From the IMG/VR virus record IMGVR_UViG_3300046543_000784, positions 1 to 33,059 of that record: a stretch of 33,059 nucleotides of DNA; one strand, written 5' to 3'. Positions 7,140 to 14,004 of the stretch are shown here, piece by piece (position 1 is the first letter of the stretch; every line of letters starts with the position of its first letter). Both the position numbers and the translations under genes were made by a program. The notes below the pieces were generated by a model, which was given only the letters and a program-made list of their open reading frames with translations, searched no databases and was not told the DNA's origin. This DNA comes from a virus.

Positions 7140-7163
7140 TTGGGAGAGGAATGGGGATGATCA
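7140..7163 (+). repeat. attP arm-type direct repeat, left copy
   Basis: A 24-bp sequence beginning TTGGGAGAGGAATGGGG recurs perfectly and in the same orientation at 7415-7438, 275 bp away. The pair brackets the tRNA-derived core. This is the layout of integrase arm-binding sites. Confidence 0.75.
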
Positions 7164-7230
7164 TGGCACAACTCATGATCAATCAAGTCGTCTAGTGTCG
7201 TGTGGAGTCGTGTACGTCATCCACATACAG

Positions 7231-7295
7231 AAGGCCCCTCTGACTCGTCTCCGCAGCTCACGCCACGGAGAACGAGGTCAGAGGGGCCTCTTTTC
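7231..7295. terminator. Branched hairpin terminator next to the att core
   Basis: A perfect 13-bp stem (AGGCCCCTCTGAC 7232-7244 with GTCAGAGGGGCCT 7277-7289) encloses a small TCTCCG/CGGAGA hairpin and is followed by TTTT on the + strand. It begins right beside the 3' end of the tRNA-like fragment, so it may be the tRNA gene's own terminator carried with the att sequence. Confidence 0.7.
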
Positions 7296-7297
7296 GA

Positions 7298-7343
7298 GAG
7301 CCGCTGAGGGGACTCGAACCCCTAACCGCCTGTTTACAAGACA
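7298..7343 (-). other. attP: attP core: 3' half of a tRNA-Thr(UGU) gene
   Basis: Read on the - strand this 46-bp block gives the anticodon loop CTTGTAA (anticodon TGT), the 3' side of the anticodon stem, a perfect T-arm (AGGGG-TTCGAGT-CCCCT) and the acceptor 3' strand CAGCGGC plus discriminator. Upstream of it the sequence stops pairing: the 5' anticodon strand and D-arm are not formed, and the acceptor-like GCCGGTG has a G-G mismatch. It is therefore a tRNA fragment that would rebuild the host gene on integration, not a working tRNA. Integrase lies 46 bp away and arm-type repeats flank it. The host tRNA identity is inferred from the fragment. Confidence 0.75.
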
Positions 7344-7388
7344 CCCGGTCGGAACCTAAGCCACCGGCGAAATCAGTGGCCAGAGCTA

Positions 7389-8744
7389 TCAACTAGCTGA
7401 TAGGTACCCCGTTTTTGGGAGAGGAATGGGGATGATCAAGGCTTCAGAGCCCGTCCCCCGCCGCTCGATCTGAAGCGCGCGCGAACCCGCCAGATACACC
7501 TCGGCCACCCCGTCGCTCCACCACAGGTCCTCCAGCAGATCCACGCGGCGCTTGCGCATGCCCGGCGTCGGATGCTCGTAGACCCCGGCCATCCCCGCAA
7601 CCTTCTGCCCGAGGATCCCGCGGCGCAGAACGTCCGGCAGGCCCCAGTCCGCCATCATCGTTGCGTGGCCATGCCGGTTCCCCTGGGATGCCAGGCCCGG
7701 CAGGATCGGCGGCGCCGCTGGCCGCCCGGCGGTCCCCCGGCGCCTGGGCGACTCCGGCCAGCCCTCAGCCGCAGCCTTGATCTTCTTGTCGAAGTTGCTG
7801 TAGTGCCGGAACTCACCCGTGGCCGTCGCGAACACATGGTCGTGCGGCCAGTCGACAAGGTGTAGGTCCGCCAGGTCGCACAAGAACGGCGGGATGTCCA
7901 CCTCGCGCGCGCTGTACTTGTTCTTGGGCGGTGCGGGCCGGAGCCGGCGGCGCGTGCGCCCGGTCTCGTCCTGGACCTCGACCTCTTCCAGCGATCCGTC
8001 CTCCTCGCCGACAAGCATCACGCGGCGGGTCCACGGCCGGCCGTCGACCACGTCGGTCCGCACGGCGAACGAGCGCTCACGGTGCAGCGCCAGCATCTCG
8101 TTGACCCGCGGGCCCATGAACGTCTGCCACAGCTGCATCAGGCCGTCGATGGTCGGCATGCGGGCGGCGATCGCTGCCGATGCCGGCGCGGTCGTCCACA
8201 CGACCTTCTTTGGTGCGAGGTTCGCCGGCTTCTTCACGCCGGAGTGTCGCTTCCGGCCGAGCAGCGGATTGGCCTCGATCATGCGCGCGTCGGCCGCGCT
8301 GGTGAGCATCGTGGACATGAGGCCGACGGCGTGATCGACGGTGTTTTTCGGCAGCACCAGCGAATTCGCCCACTCGCGGACCTCGTCCCAGTTGATCTCT
8401 GCGAGAGCGGTGGCGGACCAGCGTGGCAGCAGGACCGCATCGAGGAGGTACCGCCGGTTGTCGTTGGTGGAGATCGAGCGCTTGTGGCTGGCCAGCCAGC
8501 GCTCGGCGTACTCGCCGTAGGGGGTGGCGGCCTTGCGCGGGTCTATCCAGCTGCCGTTTTTGGCGGCGAGCATCTGCTCATAGCCGTACTCAAGAGCGCT
8601 GTCTTCGTCGGCGAACCCGGAGGCTGAGGGCCAGTGGACATTCCCGTTTGCGTCGGGCGGGAGTGGCCACCGGACGCGGTAGGGGTATTCTCCGTCGCCG
8701 CGTTTCTCGGTGTATGGCTTCTTGGCCCTTGGTCGTCTTGCCAC
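7389..8744 (-). CDS. int: Tyrosine recombinase (phage integrase)
   Basis: 451 residues from GTG 8744 (GAGGGA five bases upstream); the longer frame to 8981 is Arg/Pro-rich noise overlapping the next gene. An N-terminal arm-binding region (1-65) and core-binding domain (about 72-165) precede the catalytic domain. Catalytic residues visible are Arg213 (GPRVNEML), Arg357 (QGNRHGH) and the nucleophile Tyr389 (GVYEH). The first His of HxxR is Gln354, and the His usually found in LGH is Gln380. The last 50 bases or so of the gene contain the right attP arm repeat (7415-7438), encoding LIIPIPLP. It should insert the phage at a tRNA-Thr gene and, with a directionality factor, excise it. Confidence 0.9.
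   Translation of the reverse strand: MARRPRAKKPYTEKRGDGEYPYRVRWPLPPDANGNVHWPSASGFADEDSALEYGYEQMLAAKNGSWIDPRKAATPYGEYAERWLASHKRSISTNDNRRYLLDAVLLPRWSATALAEINWDEVREWANSLVLPKNTVDHAVGLMSTMLTSAADARMIEANPLLGRKRHSGVKKPANLAPKKVVWTTAPASAAIAARMPTIDGLMQLWQTFMGPRVNEMLALHRERSFAVRTDVVDGRPWTRRVMLVGEEDGSLEEVEVQDETGRTRRRLRPAPPKNKYSAREVDIPPFLCDLADLHLVDWPHDHVFATATGEFRHYSNFDKKIKAAAEGWPESPRRRGTAGRPAAPPILPGLASQGNRHGHATMMADWGLPDVLRRGILGQKVAGMAGVYEHPTPGMRKRRVDLLEDLWWSDGVAEVYLAGSRALQIERRGTGSEALIIPIPLPKTGYLSAS
7415..7438 (+). repeat. attP arm-type direct repeat, right copy
   Basis: Perfect copy of 7140-7163, lying inside the 3' coding end of the integrase gene and 72 bp from the tRNA-derived core. Confidence 0.75.
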
Positions 8745-8821
8745 GTCAGTCCCTCTGTGTGGGTGGCAGGGTCGCGCCCGGGGAAGTGGCGCGTCCCCAC
8801 ACAGTACGACTTGAGACGACT

Positions 8822-9193
8822 CTAGGTGCCTGTACGCCCGTGCCGGTCGGGGAGGGACGTTACGACGCCGAGCGAGGGGCGCACTTCGTTCAGGGCGTCG
8901 GCGTGGCCAGCCTGGTAGCCGAGTTCGAACTTGCGGTCGTCTCGGCGCTGCGGCTCGATGACGAGGTACTGCATCAGCCACGCAATCAGGGTGATGCTGG
9001 CCGCCGAGACCAGCAGCAGCGTGACGTTCTGCATCGCGCGGCTGACGGCGTTGCCGTGGTCACCGGTGAACGGGCCGATGACGATCCAGAGGGCTGCTAA
9101 TCCCCAGAGGGCTGCCACTACTCCCCAGTGGATCTTTCTGCAACGTTGGAAACTGGAGGCTTGATCTTGGCCTGATGCTGACGTCGTTGTCAT
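8822..9193 (-). CDS. Membrane protein between integrase and repressor
   Basis: 123 residues from the ATG at 9193; a TTG at 9211 would add six residues. Two hydrophobic segments at about 28-46 and 61-82 flank a short polar loop (GPFTGDHGNAVSRAMQN). The C-terminal 40 residues are cytosolic and charged. It lies in the leftward lysogeny cluster between repressor and integrase, where superinfection-exclusion membrane proteins are often found in temperate phages; that role is only suggested by position. Confidence 0.6.
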   Translation of the reverse strand: MTTTSASGQDQASSFQRCRKIHWGVVAALWGLAALWIVIGPFTGDHGNAVSRAMQNVTLLLVSAASITLIAWLMQYLVIEPQRRDDRKFELGYQAGHADALNEVRPSLGVVTSLPDRHGRTGT

Positions 9194-9281
9194 TTCCCCT
9201 CGCCCGGTCAATCGTACGGAGGCTGGTTGGAGCCCTGAGTCAACTCCCGGGTAAAGGGAGAGTCAAGAGTCAAGGTCCTGA

Positions 9282-9725
9282 TCAGGCCCGGCGACGGCGT
9301 CCGCTCTCTTCGGGCGGTGACCTGCGCTCACGCAGCGCGTGAAGCGTATGAATTAGGACACTCTTGTCTTCGTCGGACAGAAGGTCGTCAGCCATGATGC
9401 GTTCTTCGGGTGTCGGAGGCCCCTTCGGCGGCTCCGGCTCTCCGGTGCGACCAGCCTCCTCGGGGAGTACCTGCCCGGAGGCGACGAAAAGATCTATGGG
9501 CAGCAGTCCCAAAGCCGGGGCCACCTGGCGCAAATTCGGCAGGCTCGGGTCGCCGCCCTCGTTCAACCAGCGGCGCAGTACGGGGTCCGGGACGCTGCTC
9601 ATTCGGCTTAAGCCCGGCACGTCGAGGTCCCCGGTGGAGCGCACGTAGCCGGCAGCTCGCATTGCCTGATCGAGGTACGTCGCGAAGCGTTGCCGACGCA
9701 GCTTGTCTTCATCCGTGATGGGCAC
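9282..9725 (-). CDS. Probable immunity repressor (XRE-type helix-turn-helix)
   Basis: 147 residues from GTG 9725. I prefer this start because TACAGT lies exactly six bases before it, fitting a leaderless transcript, and the extra 14 residues upstream overlap the operator region. Residues about 12-82 form an XRE/Cro-CI type fold, with VPDPVLRRWLNEGGDPSLPN as the probable turn and recognition helix, followed by LRQVAPALGLLPIDLFVASG. The C-terminal part (90-147) is Pro- and charge-rich, without a visible LexA-like peptidase. It faces a Cro-like gene across a region with inverted repeats, so it is probably the lysogeny repressor and autoregulated. Confidence 0.75.
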   Translation of the reverse strand: MPITDEDKLRRQRFATYLDQAMRAAGYVRSTGDLDVPGLSRMSSVPDPVLRRWLNEGGDPSLPNLRQVAPALGLLPIDLFVASGQVLPEEAGRTGEPEPPKGPPTPEERIMADDLLSDEDKSVLIHTLHALRERRSPPEESGRRRRA

Positions 9726-9731
9726 GGAGCC

Positions 9732-9825
9732 ACTGTATCGCCATGCATGTCGGACGGACAGACGCATAGAACTTTCCTCACGCAGGTCATATGCCTAGCG
9801 CTCTGAGGCATACCCGACATGCATG
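9732..9825 (-). promoter_or_regulatory. Repressor promoter with candidate operators
   Basis: The leftward -10 box TACAGT (9737-9732) sits six bases before the repressor GTG. CATGCATGTCGG (9742-9753) and its exact inverse CCGACATGCATG (9814-9825) form a 12-bp inverted pair. Between them lies TATGCCT-N9-AGGCATA (9790-9812). The first element would cover the spacer of the leftward promoter. Together they look like operators for the repressor or the Cro-like protein. Confidence 0.6.
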
Positions 9826-9939
9826 TCACCGGCCGTTCGGCCTGTTCATCGGAGCGTGACCAGGCGGTTACCCGTCTAGCGATCTCCGTGACCGTCAACA
9901 CGCCTACGCATCACGCGTAAAGAAGAATCGTCTAGAGTC

Positions 9940-9969
9940 TTGTCATGCATGAGGAATGAGGGCTAGTCT
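9940..9969 (+). promoter_or_regulatory. Rightward early promoter (leaderless)
   Basis: -35 TTGTCA (9940-9945), 18-bp spacer, -10 TAGTCT (9964-9969), then six bases to the ATG at 9976, so the transcript should begin at or next to the start codon. ATGCAT, also present in the operators, lies at the start of the spacer. Confidence 0.7.
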
Positions 9970-9975
9970 CACTGC

Positions 9976-10257
9976 ATGACGACAGCGAACGAGGCGGCCC
10001 CCGCGCCCCGCGAAGCCATGACCATCGAGCTGAACCTGAGCATGTTCGAGAAGGTCGCCAGGTCCAACGGATGGGACAGCAGCATCGAGATCGCGGAGGC
10101 CATCGGCATCTCCGAACGGCAGGTCGAGCGCATCCGGAACGGCCACAGCCGCCCGGGCGTCGACTTCATCGCCGGACTGCTCGACGCGGCCGAGGAGGCC
10201 GGGTTCCGTCGCCTGTTCCGCATCGTCCCCAAGTCCGAATCGATCGGAAGGGACTGA
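9976..10257 (+). CDS. Cro-like DNA-binding protein
   Basis: 93 residues, first gene of the rightward early operon, apparently translated from a leaderless transcript because the -10 box ends six bases before the ATG and no Shine-Dalgarno site is present. The core EIAEAIGISERQVERIRNGH (about 37-56) is a typical helix-turn-helix of the XRE/Cro type, followed by a helical stretch ending in FRRLFRIVP. It faces the repressor gene. It probably acts as Cro, repressing the lysogeny promoter during lytic growth. A general regulator is the alternative. Confidence 0.7.
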   Translation: MTTANEAAPAPREAMTIELNLSMFEKVARSNGWDSSIEIAEAIGISERQVERIRNGHSRPGVDFIAGLLDAAEEAGFRRLFRIVPKSESIGRD

Positions 10258-10258
10258 G

Positions 10259-10495
10259 ATGACCAGCAGCACTGTCACGGTGTACACGGCCGAGGAGGTG
10301 GCGCAGAAGCTGCAATGCAGCAAAGAGAGCGTCTACCGCTGGGCCCGCAAGCGCCTGATCGGCGACGGGCCTCTGCCCGGCAGCCGGGTCTACCGCTTCA
10401 CCGACCAGCACATCGAGGACTTCGTGAGCGGCAAGACCAAGACCGTCGCCGTCGCGCCGAAGCCGTCGCGCCACCCGAAGTACGCCGGCAAGTAG
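10259..10495 (+). CDS. Excisionase-like HTH protein
   Basis: 78 residues, starting one base after the preceding stop, with GAAGGGA upstream. The N-terminal 55 residues (VYTAEEVAQKLQCSKESVYRWARKR) match the small winged helix-turn-helix of the excisionase/MerR-like (HTH_17) family, including the wing residues SRVYRFTDQHIEDFV. A basic tail follows. With the integrase and attP about 1.5-3 kb away, a role as recombination directionality factor is likely; a transcription factor is also possible. A strong terminator follows, closing this two-gene unit. Confidence 0.7.
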   Translation: MTSSTVTVYTAEEVAQKLQCSKESVYRWARKRLIGDGPLPGSRVYRFTDQHIEDFVSGKTKTVAVAPKPSRHPKYAGK

Positions 10496-10496
10496 C

Positions 10497-10527
10497 GACC
10501 CCGCGCCTGCGCAAACAGGCCGGGGTC
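10497..10527 (+). terminator. Terminator after the Cro/excisionase genes
   Basis: Stem GACCCCG/CGGGGTC continues, after a one-base bulge, into GCCTG/CAGGC with a CGCAAA loop. It starts one base after the stop codon. Confidence 0.75.
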
Positions 10528-10571
10528 CGGACCAACCGAGATCCATCAGCAGAGACAGAGGGTTGATCACA

Positions 10572-10982
10572 GTGAGAGTACTGCAACATCCGTCCACCCC
10601 GCGCCCGCCGCTGCCGCTCGGCGCCCCGGCCCGCTCGGTCGCCGTCCTGGTCGACCTGCGCGCCGCCGACGGCCTGCTCGGCATGACCCGGCCGACCGCG
10701 GCCGTCCCGCCGCGCCCGATCGCCCTGACCGACTGGCAGGCGCGGATCGCCAACGACTGGAAGCACCTGAACGCCCGCCACGACGCCTTCGCCAAGGCGA
10801 CGGCACGCGAGTTCATCAGCTTCCGCTTCGCCGCCGAGTACGCCTCGCGCGCTCTGGTCTCGGCGCAGCTGGCGGAATTGGTCGACCTGACGAAGGTTCG
10901 ACTGCCGGAGTGGCGCCGGGCCCTGACCGTGCACGCCGACGCGGAGCTGGCGCTGTACGGCGCGAAGGCGGTAGCGCTGTGA
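10572..10982 (+). CDS. Early protein of unknown function
   Basis: 136 residues from GTG 10572, chosen because GAGGG lies nine bases upstream; TTG 10563 would leave no spacing. The first 50 residues are Pro-rich. The rest is helical and charged (DWKHLNARHDAFAKATAREF, about 60-79), ending in an Ala-rich helix. No known family. It opens the long early operon in which almost every following gene overlaps by one to four bases. Confidence 0.6.
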   Translation: MRVLQHPSTPRPPLPLGAPARSVAVLVDLRAADGLLGMTRPTAAVPPRPIALTDWQARIANDWKHLNARHDAFAKATAREFISFRFAAEYASRALVSAQLAELVDLTKVRLPEWRRALTVHADAELALYGAKAVAL

Positions 10983-11233
10983 GCGCCTGGGACGAGGTTG
11001 AGCTGGCCGCCGACACGGCCGCCATCATCCTGAAGCAGCTCCGCGACCAGGCGTACCTCGCCGAGCGCGACGCGCAGGACGCCTACGACGCTCTGCACGC
11101 CGGAGCCAGTGCCGGAGAGTACGCCAGCGCGCTGGCCTCCGAGGTCGCCTCCACCTGGGAGCGGCTCATCAAGGGCATCGAGAACGGGCTGCTTGACTGC
11201 CTCAGCGACACCGGCGAGGTGACGGTGCGATGA
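10979..11233 (+). CDS. Small acidic helical early protein
   Basis: 84 residues; the GTG start overlaps the previous stop (GTGA). Almost wholly helical, rich in Ala, Glu and Asp, with one Cys. No family recognised. Translational coupling to both neighbours supports it as a real gene. Confidence 0.6.
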   Translation: MSAWDEVELAADTAAIILKQLRDQAYLAERDAQDAYDALHAGASAGEYASALASEVASTWERLIKGIENGLLDCLSDTGEVTVR

Positions 11234-11574
11234 CCGCCTTCGACACCCTCATCCCCGCCGACCAGCAGCACGCCGCCGCCGTCCTGGCCGCGATCCTGGC
11301 CGTGCCCGGCCTGCCCGACGCCTCCTGGACCGTCTACGCGCCCCAGCAGTCCGGGAAGCTCCCGAAGATCTCCGGCCAGGTGCAGAGCCGTCCCATCGCC
11401 GACGCCCGCGCCGCCATCGACACCTACGTCCTCGCGTTCAGCAGGCTGAGCCACGACAACGAGCAGCACCTCGCCGCGACTGACTACTGCGAGGCGTTCA
11501 CGCAGATCAGCGCCTTCGGCGACATCGACGGCGTCAGCGTCACGGTGTGGTGCGCGGGGCGTGATGCCCGATGA
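11230..11574 (+). CDS. Early protein of unknown function
   Basis: 114 residues, ATGA overlap with the previous gene. A short helix is followed by a mixed alpha/beta region (SWTVYAPQQSGKLPKISGQV) and a C-terminal strand pair (GDIDGVSVTVWCAGRD). The GKLPKI string also occurs near the start of the Rad52-like protein downstream, which may be chance. Function unknown. Confidence 0.6.
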   Translation: MTAFDTLIPADQQHAAAVLAAILAVPGLPDASWTVYAPQQSGKLPKISGQVQSRPIADARAAIDTYVLAFSRLSHDNEQHLAATDYCEAFTQISAFGDIDGVSVTVWCAGRDAR

Positions 11575-11837
11575 GCACCCTCACCATCAACGGCGTCGAG
11601 CTGACGCAGACCACGGCCGCCGAGCTGCTGTACCTGGCGCCCGTCGAGCCCACGGCGGAGATGTCCAACGACGACGCCCTGTCGGCGATCCACCTGATCC
11701 TCATCGCGCACCACTGCAACCTGGCCGAGTGCTCGGATGACCTGTGGCAGCGCTACGTCGAGGACCCCGCCTACACCTCGGCGCGGATGTCCCGCTGCGT
11801 GGTCATCGCGGCGCGGCTCGTGGGGACGGTGGCTTGA
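11571..11837 (+). CDS. Small early protein of unknown function
   Basis: 88 residues with ATGA overlap. Starts with a strand-like TLTINGVELT and then becomes helical and acidic, with three Cys. No family recognised; read from the same operon as its neighbours. Confidence 0.6.
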   Translation: MSTLTINGVELTQTTAAELLYLAPVEPTAEMSNDDALSAIHLILIAHHCNLAECSDDLWQRYVEDPAYTSARMSRCVVIAARLVGTVA

Positions 11838-12073
11838 TGACCGCCGAGAAGATCGCCTCCGACCGTGCCCTGGCGCTGCTGTTCTCGCAGGCCTCCGGGC
11901 AGCGCGTCCTCGCCACCGAGATCCACGGCGGCGCCAAGGAGCTGGCCGCGTCCCACCACCGCACCGCCGAGCGGCTGAACCAGCTCGCCCGCCGCGCCTC
12001 GGAGATCTGGGCCGACGCCGACCGGCTGGCCGCGCTCGCCGCGAACGCCGCGAACGCCGAGGAGGCGCCGTGA
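11837..12073 (+). CDS. Small helical early protein
   Basis: 78 residues from the ATG in TGATGA. Helical throughout, rich in Ala, with Arg/Glu heptads (HHRTAERLNQLARRASEI) suggesting a coiled coil. No family recognised. Confidence 0.6.
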   Translation: MTAEKIASDRALALLFSQASGQRVLATEIHGGAKELAASHHRTAERLNQLARRASEIWADADRLAALAANAANAEEAP

Positions 12074-12318
12074 AGACCCTGACCGGTGACGCGCTCGTGA
12101 CCGCGCTGGACAACGAGGCGTGGAAGTGCGCGCGCAAGGAAGACCAGCTGTCGGCCGACCCCATCAAGTGCGTGTACATACCGCTGCTGACCGAGGCCGT
12201 CGCGTTCTGGCGAGAGCTGACCGCCGCCGTCGAGCACGGCCGGCCGCTGACACGCGAGCAGCAGTACGCCGCCGACGTCGTCGCGTCCGGCGCGCTACGA
12301 GGAGGGCCGAGACGATGA
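12070..12318 (+). CDS. Small early protein of unknown function
   Basis: 82 residues from GTG 12070, overlapping the previous stop. Predicted helical, with a central FWRELTAAVEHGRPLTREQQ segment. It ends four bases into the Rad52-like gene and is probably translated together with it. No family recognised. Confidence 0.6.
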   Translation: MKTLTGDALVTALDNEAWKCARKEDQLSADPIKCVYIPLLTEAVAFWRELTAAVEHGRPLTREQQYAADVVASGALRGGPRR

Positions 12319-13097
12319 GCGCTGAGACCACCGATCGGGCCGCCGCCGTGGCCATCCTGCGCAAGGAATTCCCCGAGGACCAGATCGGCAAGCTGCCGAA
12401 GATCACGTGTCGGGACTGCTCATCCGTGCGCGGTGCGTGCGGGAAGAACGATCACCAGCTCCAGTGGTGCGAGGGCTGCCGAAACAAGATCACAAAGGCT
12501 CACACCCACATCGGCTACGTCGGGCACGCCGAGGTGACCAACCGTTTGCTGGAGTCCGACCCGATGTGGTCCTGGCGTCCGATGGCGTTCGACGCCGATG
12601 GCTTGCCGAAGTTCGACGGCCACGGCGGCCTGTGGATCCACCTCACCGTCGCCGGTGTCGAGCGTCCCGGCTACGGCGCGGCCGATGGCAAGGGCGGCCC
12701 GAACGCCATCAAAGAGGCCATCGGCGACGCCCTGCGCAATGCGGCGATGCGGTTCGGCGTGGCGCTGGACCAGTGGGCCAAGAGCGACATTCACGCGCCC
12801 GTGCTCGACGACCCCGAGGACATCCCGGCGACCTCCGAGCAAATCAACGGCGTCCTGATCAAGCTCGACACGGTCCGCGGCATACACGACCGCGAGAGCG
12901 CCCGGCAGGCCATGCGAATCCTGATCGGACGCCCGATCAACGGGCCGTCGGAAATGACCTCGGCCGAAGCCGAGCTGGTGCTGTCCAGGCTGGCCGCCGA
13001 GGAGGGCTCCCGGGCGCCGGCGCCCGGCGGTGCCGAGACGATCACCTCGATAATGGGCCGCGGGCAAAGCGCCCCCGCCGTCAAAGGGGCGCTCTGA
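12315..13097 (+). CDS. Rad52-like single-strand annealing protein with N-terminal zinc finger
   Basis: 260 residues. Cys32, Cys35, Cys42, Cys52 and Cys55 form a CxxC...CxxC zinc-ribbon-like head. The following 66-157 region carries the pattern of the Rad52/22 family: a start like GYVGHAEVTNRLLE, aromatic-rich strands (MWSWRPMAF; GGLWIHLTVAGV), then AIKEAIGDALRNAAMRFGVA, matching the conserved A-x-T-D-A-x-K-R-A-x-R-x-F-G helix. A flexible tail (165-260) follows. Such proteins anneal single strands during phage recombination and replication. No paired exonuclease is recognisable nearby. Family assignment is by motif memory, with moderate certainty; the protein type is widespread in actinophages. 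Confidence 0.65.
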   Translation: MSAETTDRAAAVAILRKEFPEDQIGKLPKITCRDCSSVRGACGKNDHQLQWCEGCRNKITKAHTHIGYVGHAEVTNRLLESDPMWSWRPMAFDADGLPKFDGHGGLWIHLTVAGVERPGYGAADGKGGPNAIKEAIGDALRNAAMRFGVALDQWAKSDIHAPVLDDPEDIPATSEQINGVLIKLDTVRGIHDRESARQAMRILIGRPINGPSEMTSAEAELVLSRLAAEEGSRAPAPGGAETITSIMGRGQSAPAVKGAL

Positions 13098-13552
13098 TGG
13101 CCGGCGTGTACGCCCGCAGCCGCTTCGCGCCGAAGCCGCGTGCGGTCCCGGCCCCGATGCCCGTCCGGCCCGAGCGCACCGTCCACGATGGGCAGAACCT
13201 CACCGACGTCGCGTGCATCCGCATCACCGCCCACGGCTTCGCGAGCGGCGGCCAAATTCGGCACACGATCGAGGCGTTCAACAGCAGGCATCGGAGCATC
13301 CTGCTCAGCCCCGACCCGACTCGGGAGGTCGCCGAGCGCAACTGCCTGCTGGCCGCTGTCTTCGAGCAGTTTCCGGGCATCGACTGGGACCGCAGCCACC
13401 AGGTACTCATCGGGCCCGACGGCTCCAAAGTCTGGGCAGTTCCCGACGTGGGCGAACGCGGATCCATCCCCGAGGACGACGAAACGTTCGGTGCCTTGAG
13501 GCCGCCGACCTACATCACCGTGCAAGCCGCCACAAGGAGGGCAGCAGCATGA
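13097..13552 (+). CDS. Early protein of unknown function
   Basis: 151 residues from the ATG in TGATG. Basic, Pro-rich start (RSRFAPKPRAVPAPMPV), then an ordered domain (CIRITAHGFASGGQIRHTIE; FEQFPGIDWDRSHQVLIGPDG). It follows the Rad52-like gene directly and may share its role in recombination, but no catalytic motif is visible. Confidence 0.55.
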   Translation: MAGVYARSRFAPKPRAVPAPMPVRPERTVHDGQNLTDVACIRITAHGFASGGQIRHTIEAFNSRHRSILLSPDPTREVAERNCLLAAVFEQFPGIDWDRSHQVLIGPDGSKVWAVPDVGERGSIPEDDETFGALRPPTYITVQAATRRAAA

Positions 13553-14004
13553 CCCGCCCGCACCCCGCCCTCACCGCGCTGGTCGCCCTCGCCCTGGCCG
13601 CCGACGCCGTCATGGCGACCGTCACCGCCTGGCACTCCACCGCGCTGGCCGTGTGGCTGGCCGCGATCGTGCTCGCCTACGCCTCGGCACTGGCGCTGAT
13701 CTACGCGGCCGGGACCATCTGGCACAGCACCCGCAACGCCGCCTTGCACCGGGCCCGCAGACGCCTGTACGCGCCGGACGGGCGCCCGCGTCCCAGTGAG
13801 GGCAGCCGGCCTGTCGCACCGGTCGACGGACGCCACGCGCGGGCCATGGCCGCGGTCGCTGCGGAGATGCCGCCGAGCAGGCCTCGCACGTCGGTGTACG
13901 GCGCATCGCAGGCCGCCCGCAGCGCCACGCAGCTGCCGCAGACGCAGCCGCTGCCGGCGCTGGACGACACCGTGGTGATGGCGGCGGTCGGGGGCGGGAG
14001 GTGA
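13549..14004 (+). CDS. Membrane protein, early operon
   Basis: 151 residues; AAGGAGG eight bases before the ATG. Two hydrophobic segments (about 8-25 and 32-54) are followed by a basic stretch (RNAALHRARRRLYAP) and a long low-complexity cytosolic tail. It overlaps the methyltransferase gene by four bases. Function unknown. Confidence 0.6.
   Translation: MTRPHPALTALVALALAADAVMATVTAWHSTALAVWLAAIVLAYASALALIYAAGTIWHSTRNAALHRARRRLYAPDGRPRPSEGSRPVAPVDGRHARAMAAVAAEMPPSRPRTSVYGASQAARSATQLPQTQPLPALDDTVVMAAVGGGR

Noticed and set aside
7299-7368. Functional tRNA-Thr gene
   Set aside because: Only about 70 bases could be assigned; the D-arm and 5' anticodon strand do not pair and the acceptor has a mismatch. 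It fits an att fragment better.
8745-8981. N-terminal extension of the integrase to 8981
   Set aside because: Arg/Pro-rich sequence overlapping the adjacent membrane-protein gene; a good Shine-Dalgarno site marks GTG 8744.
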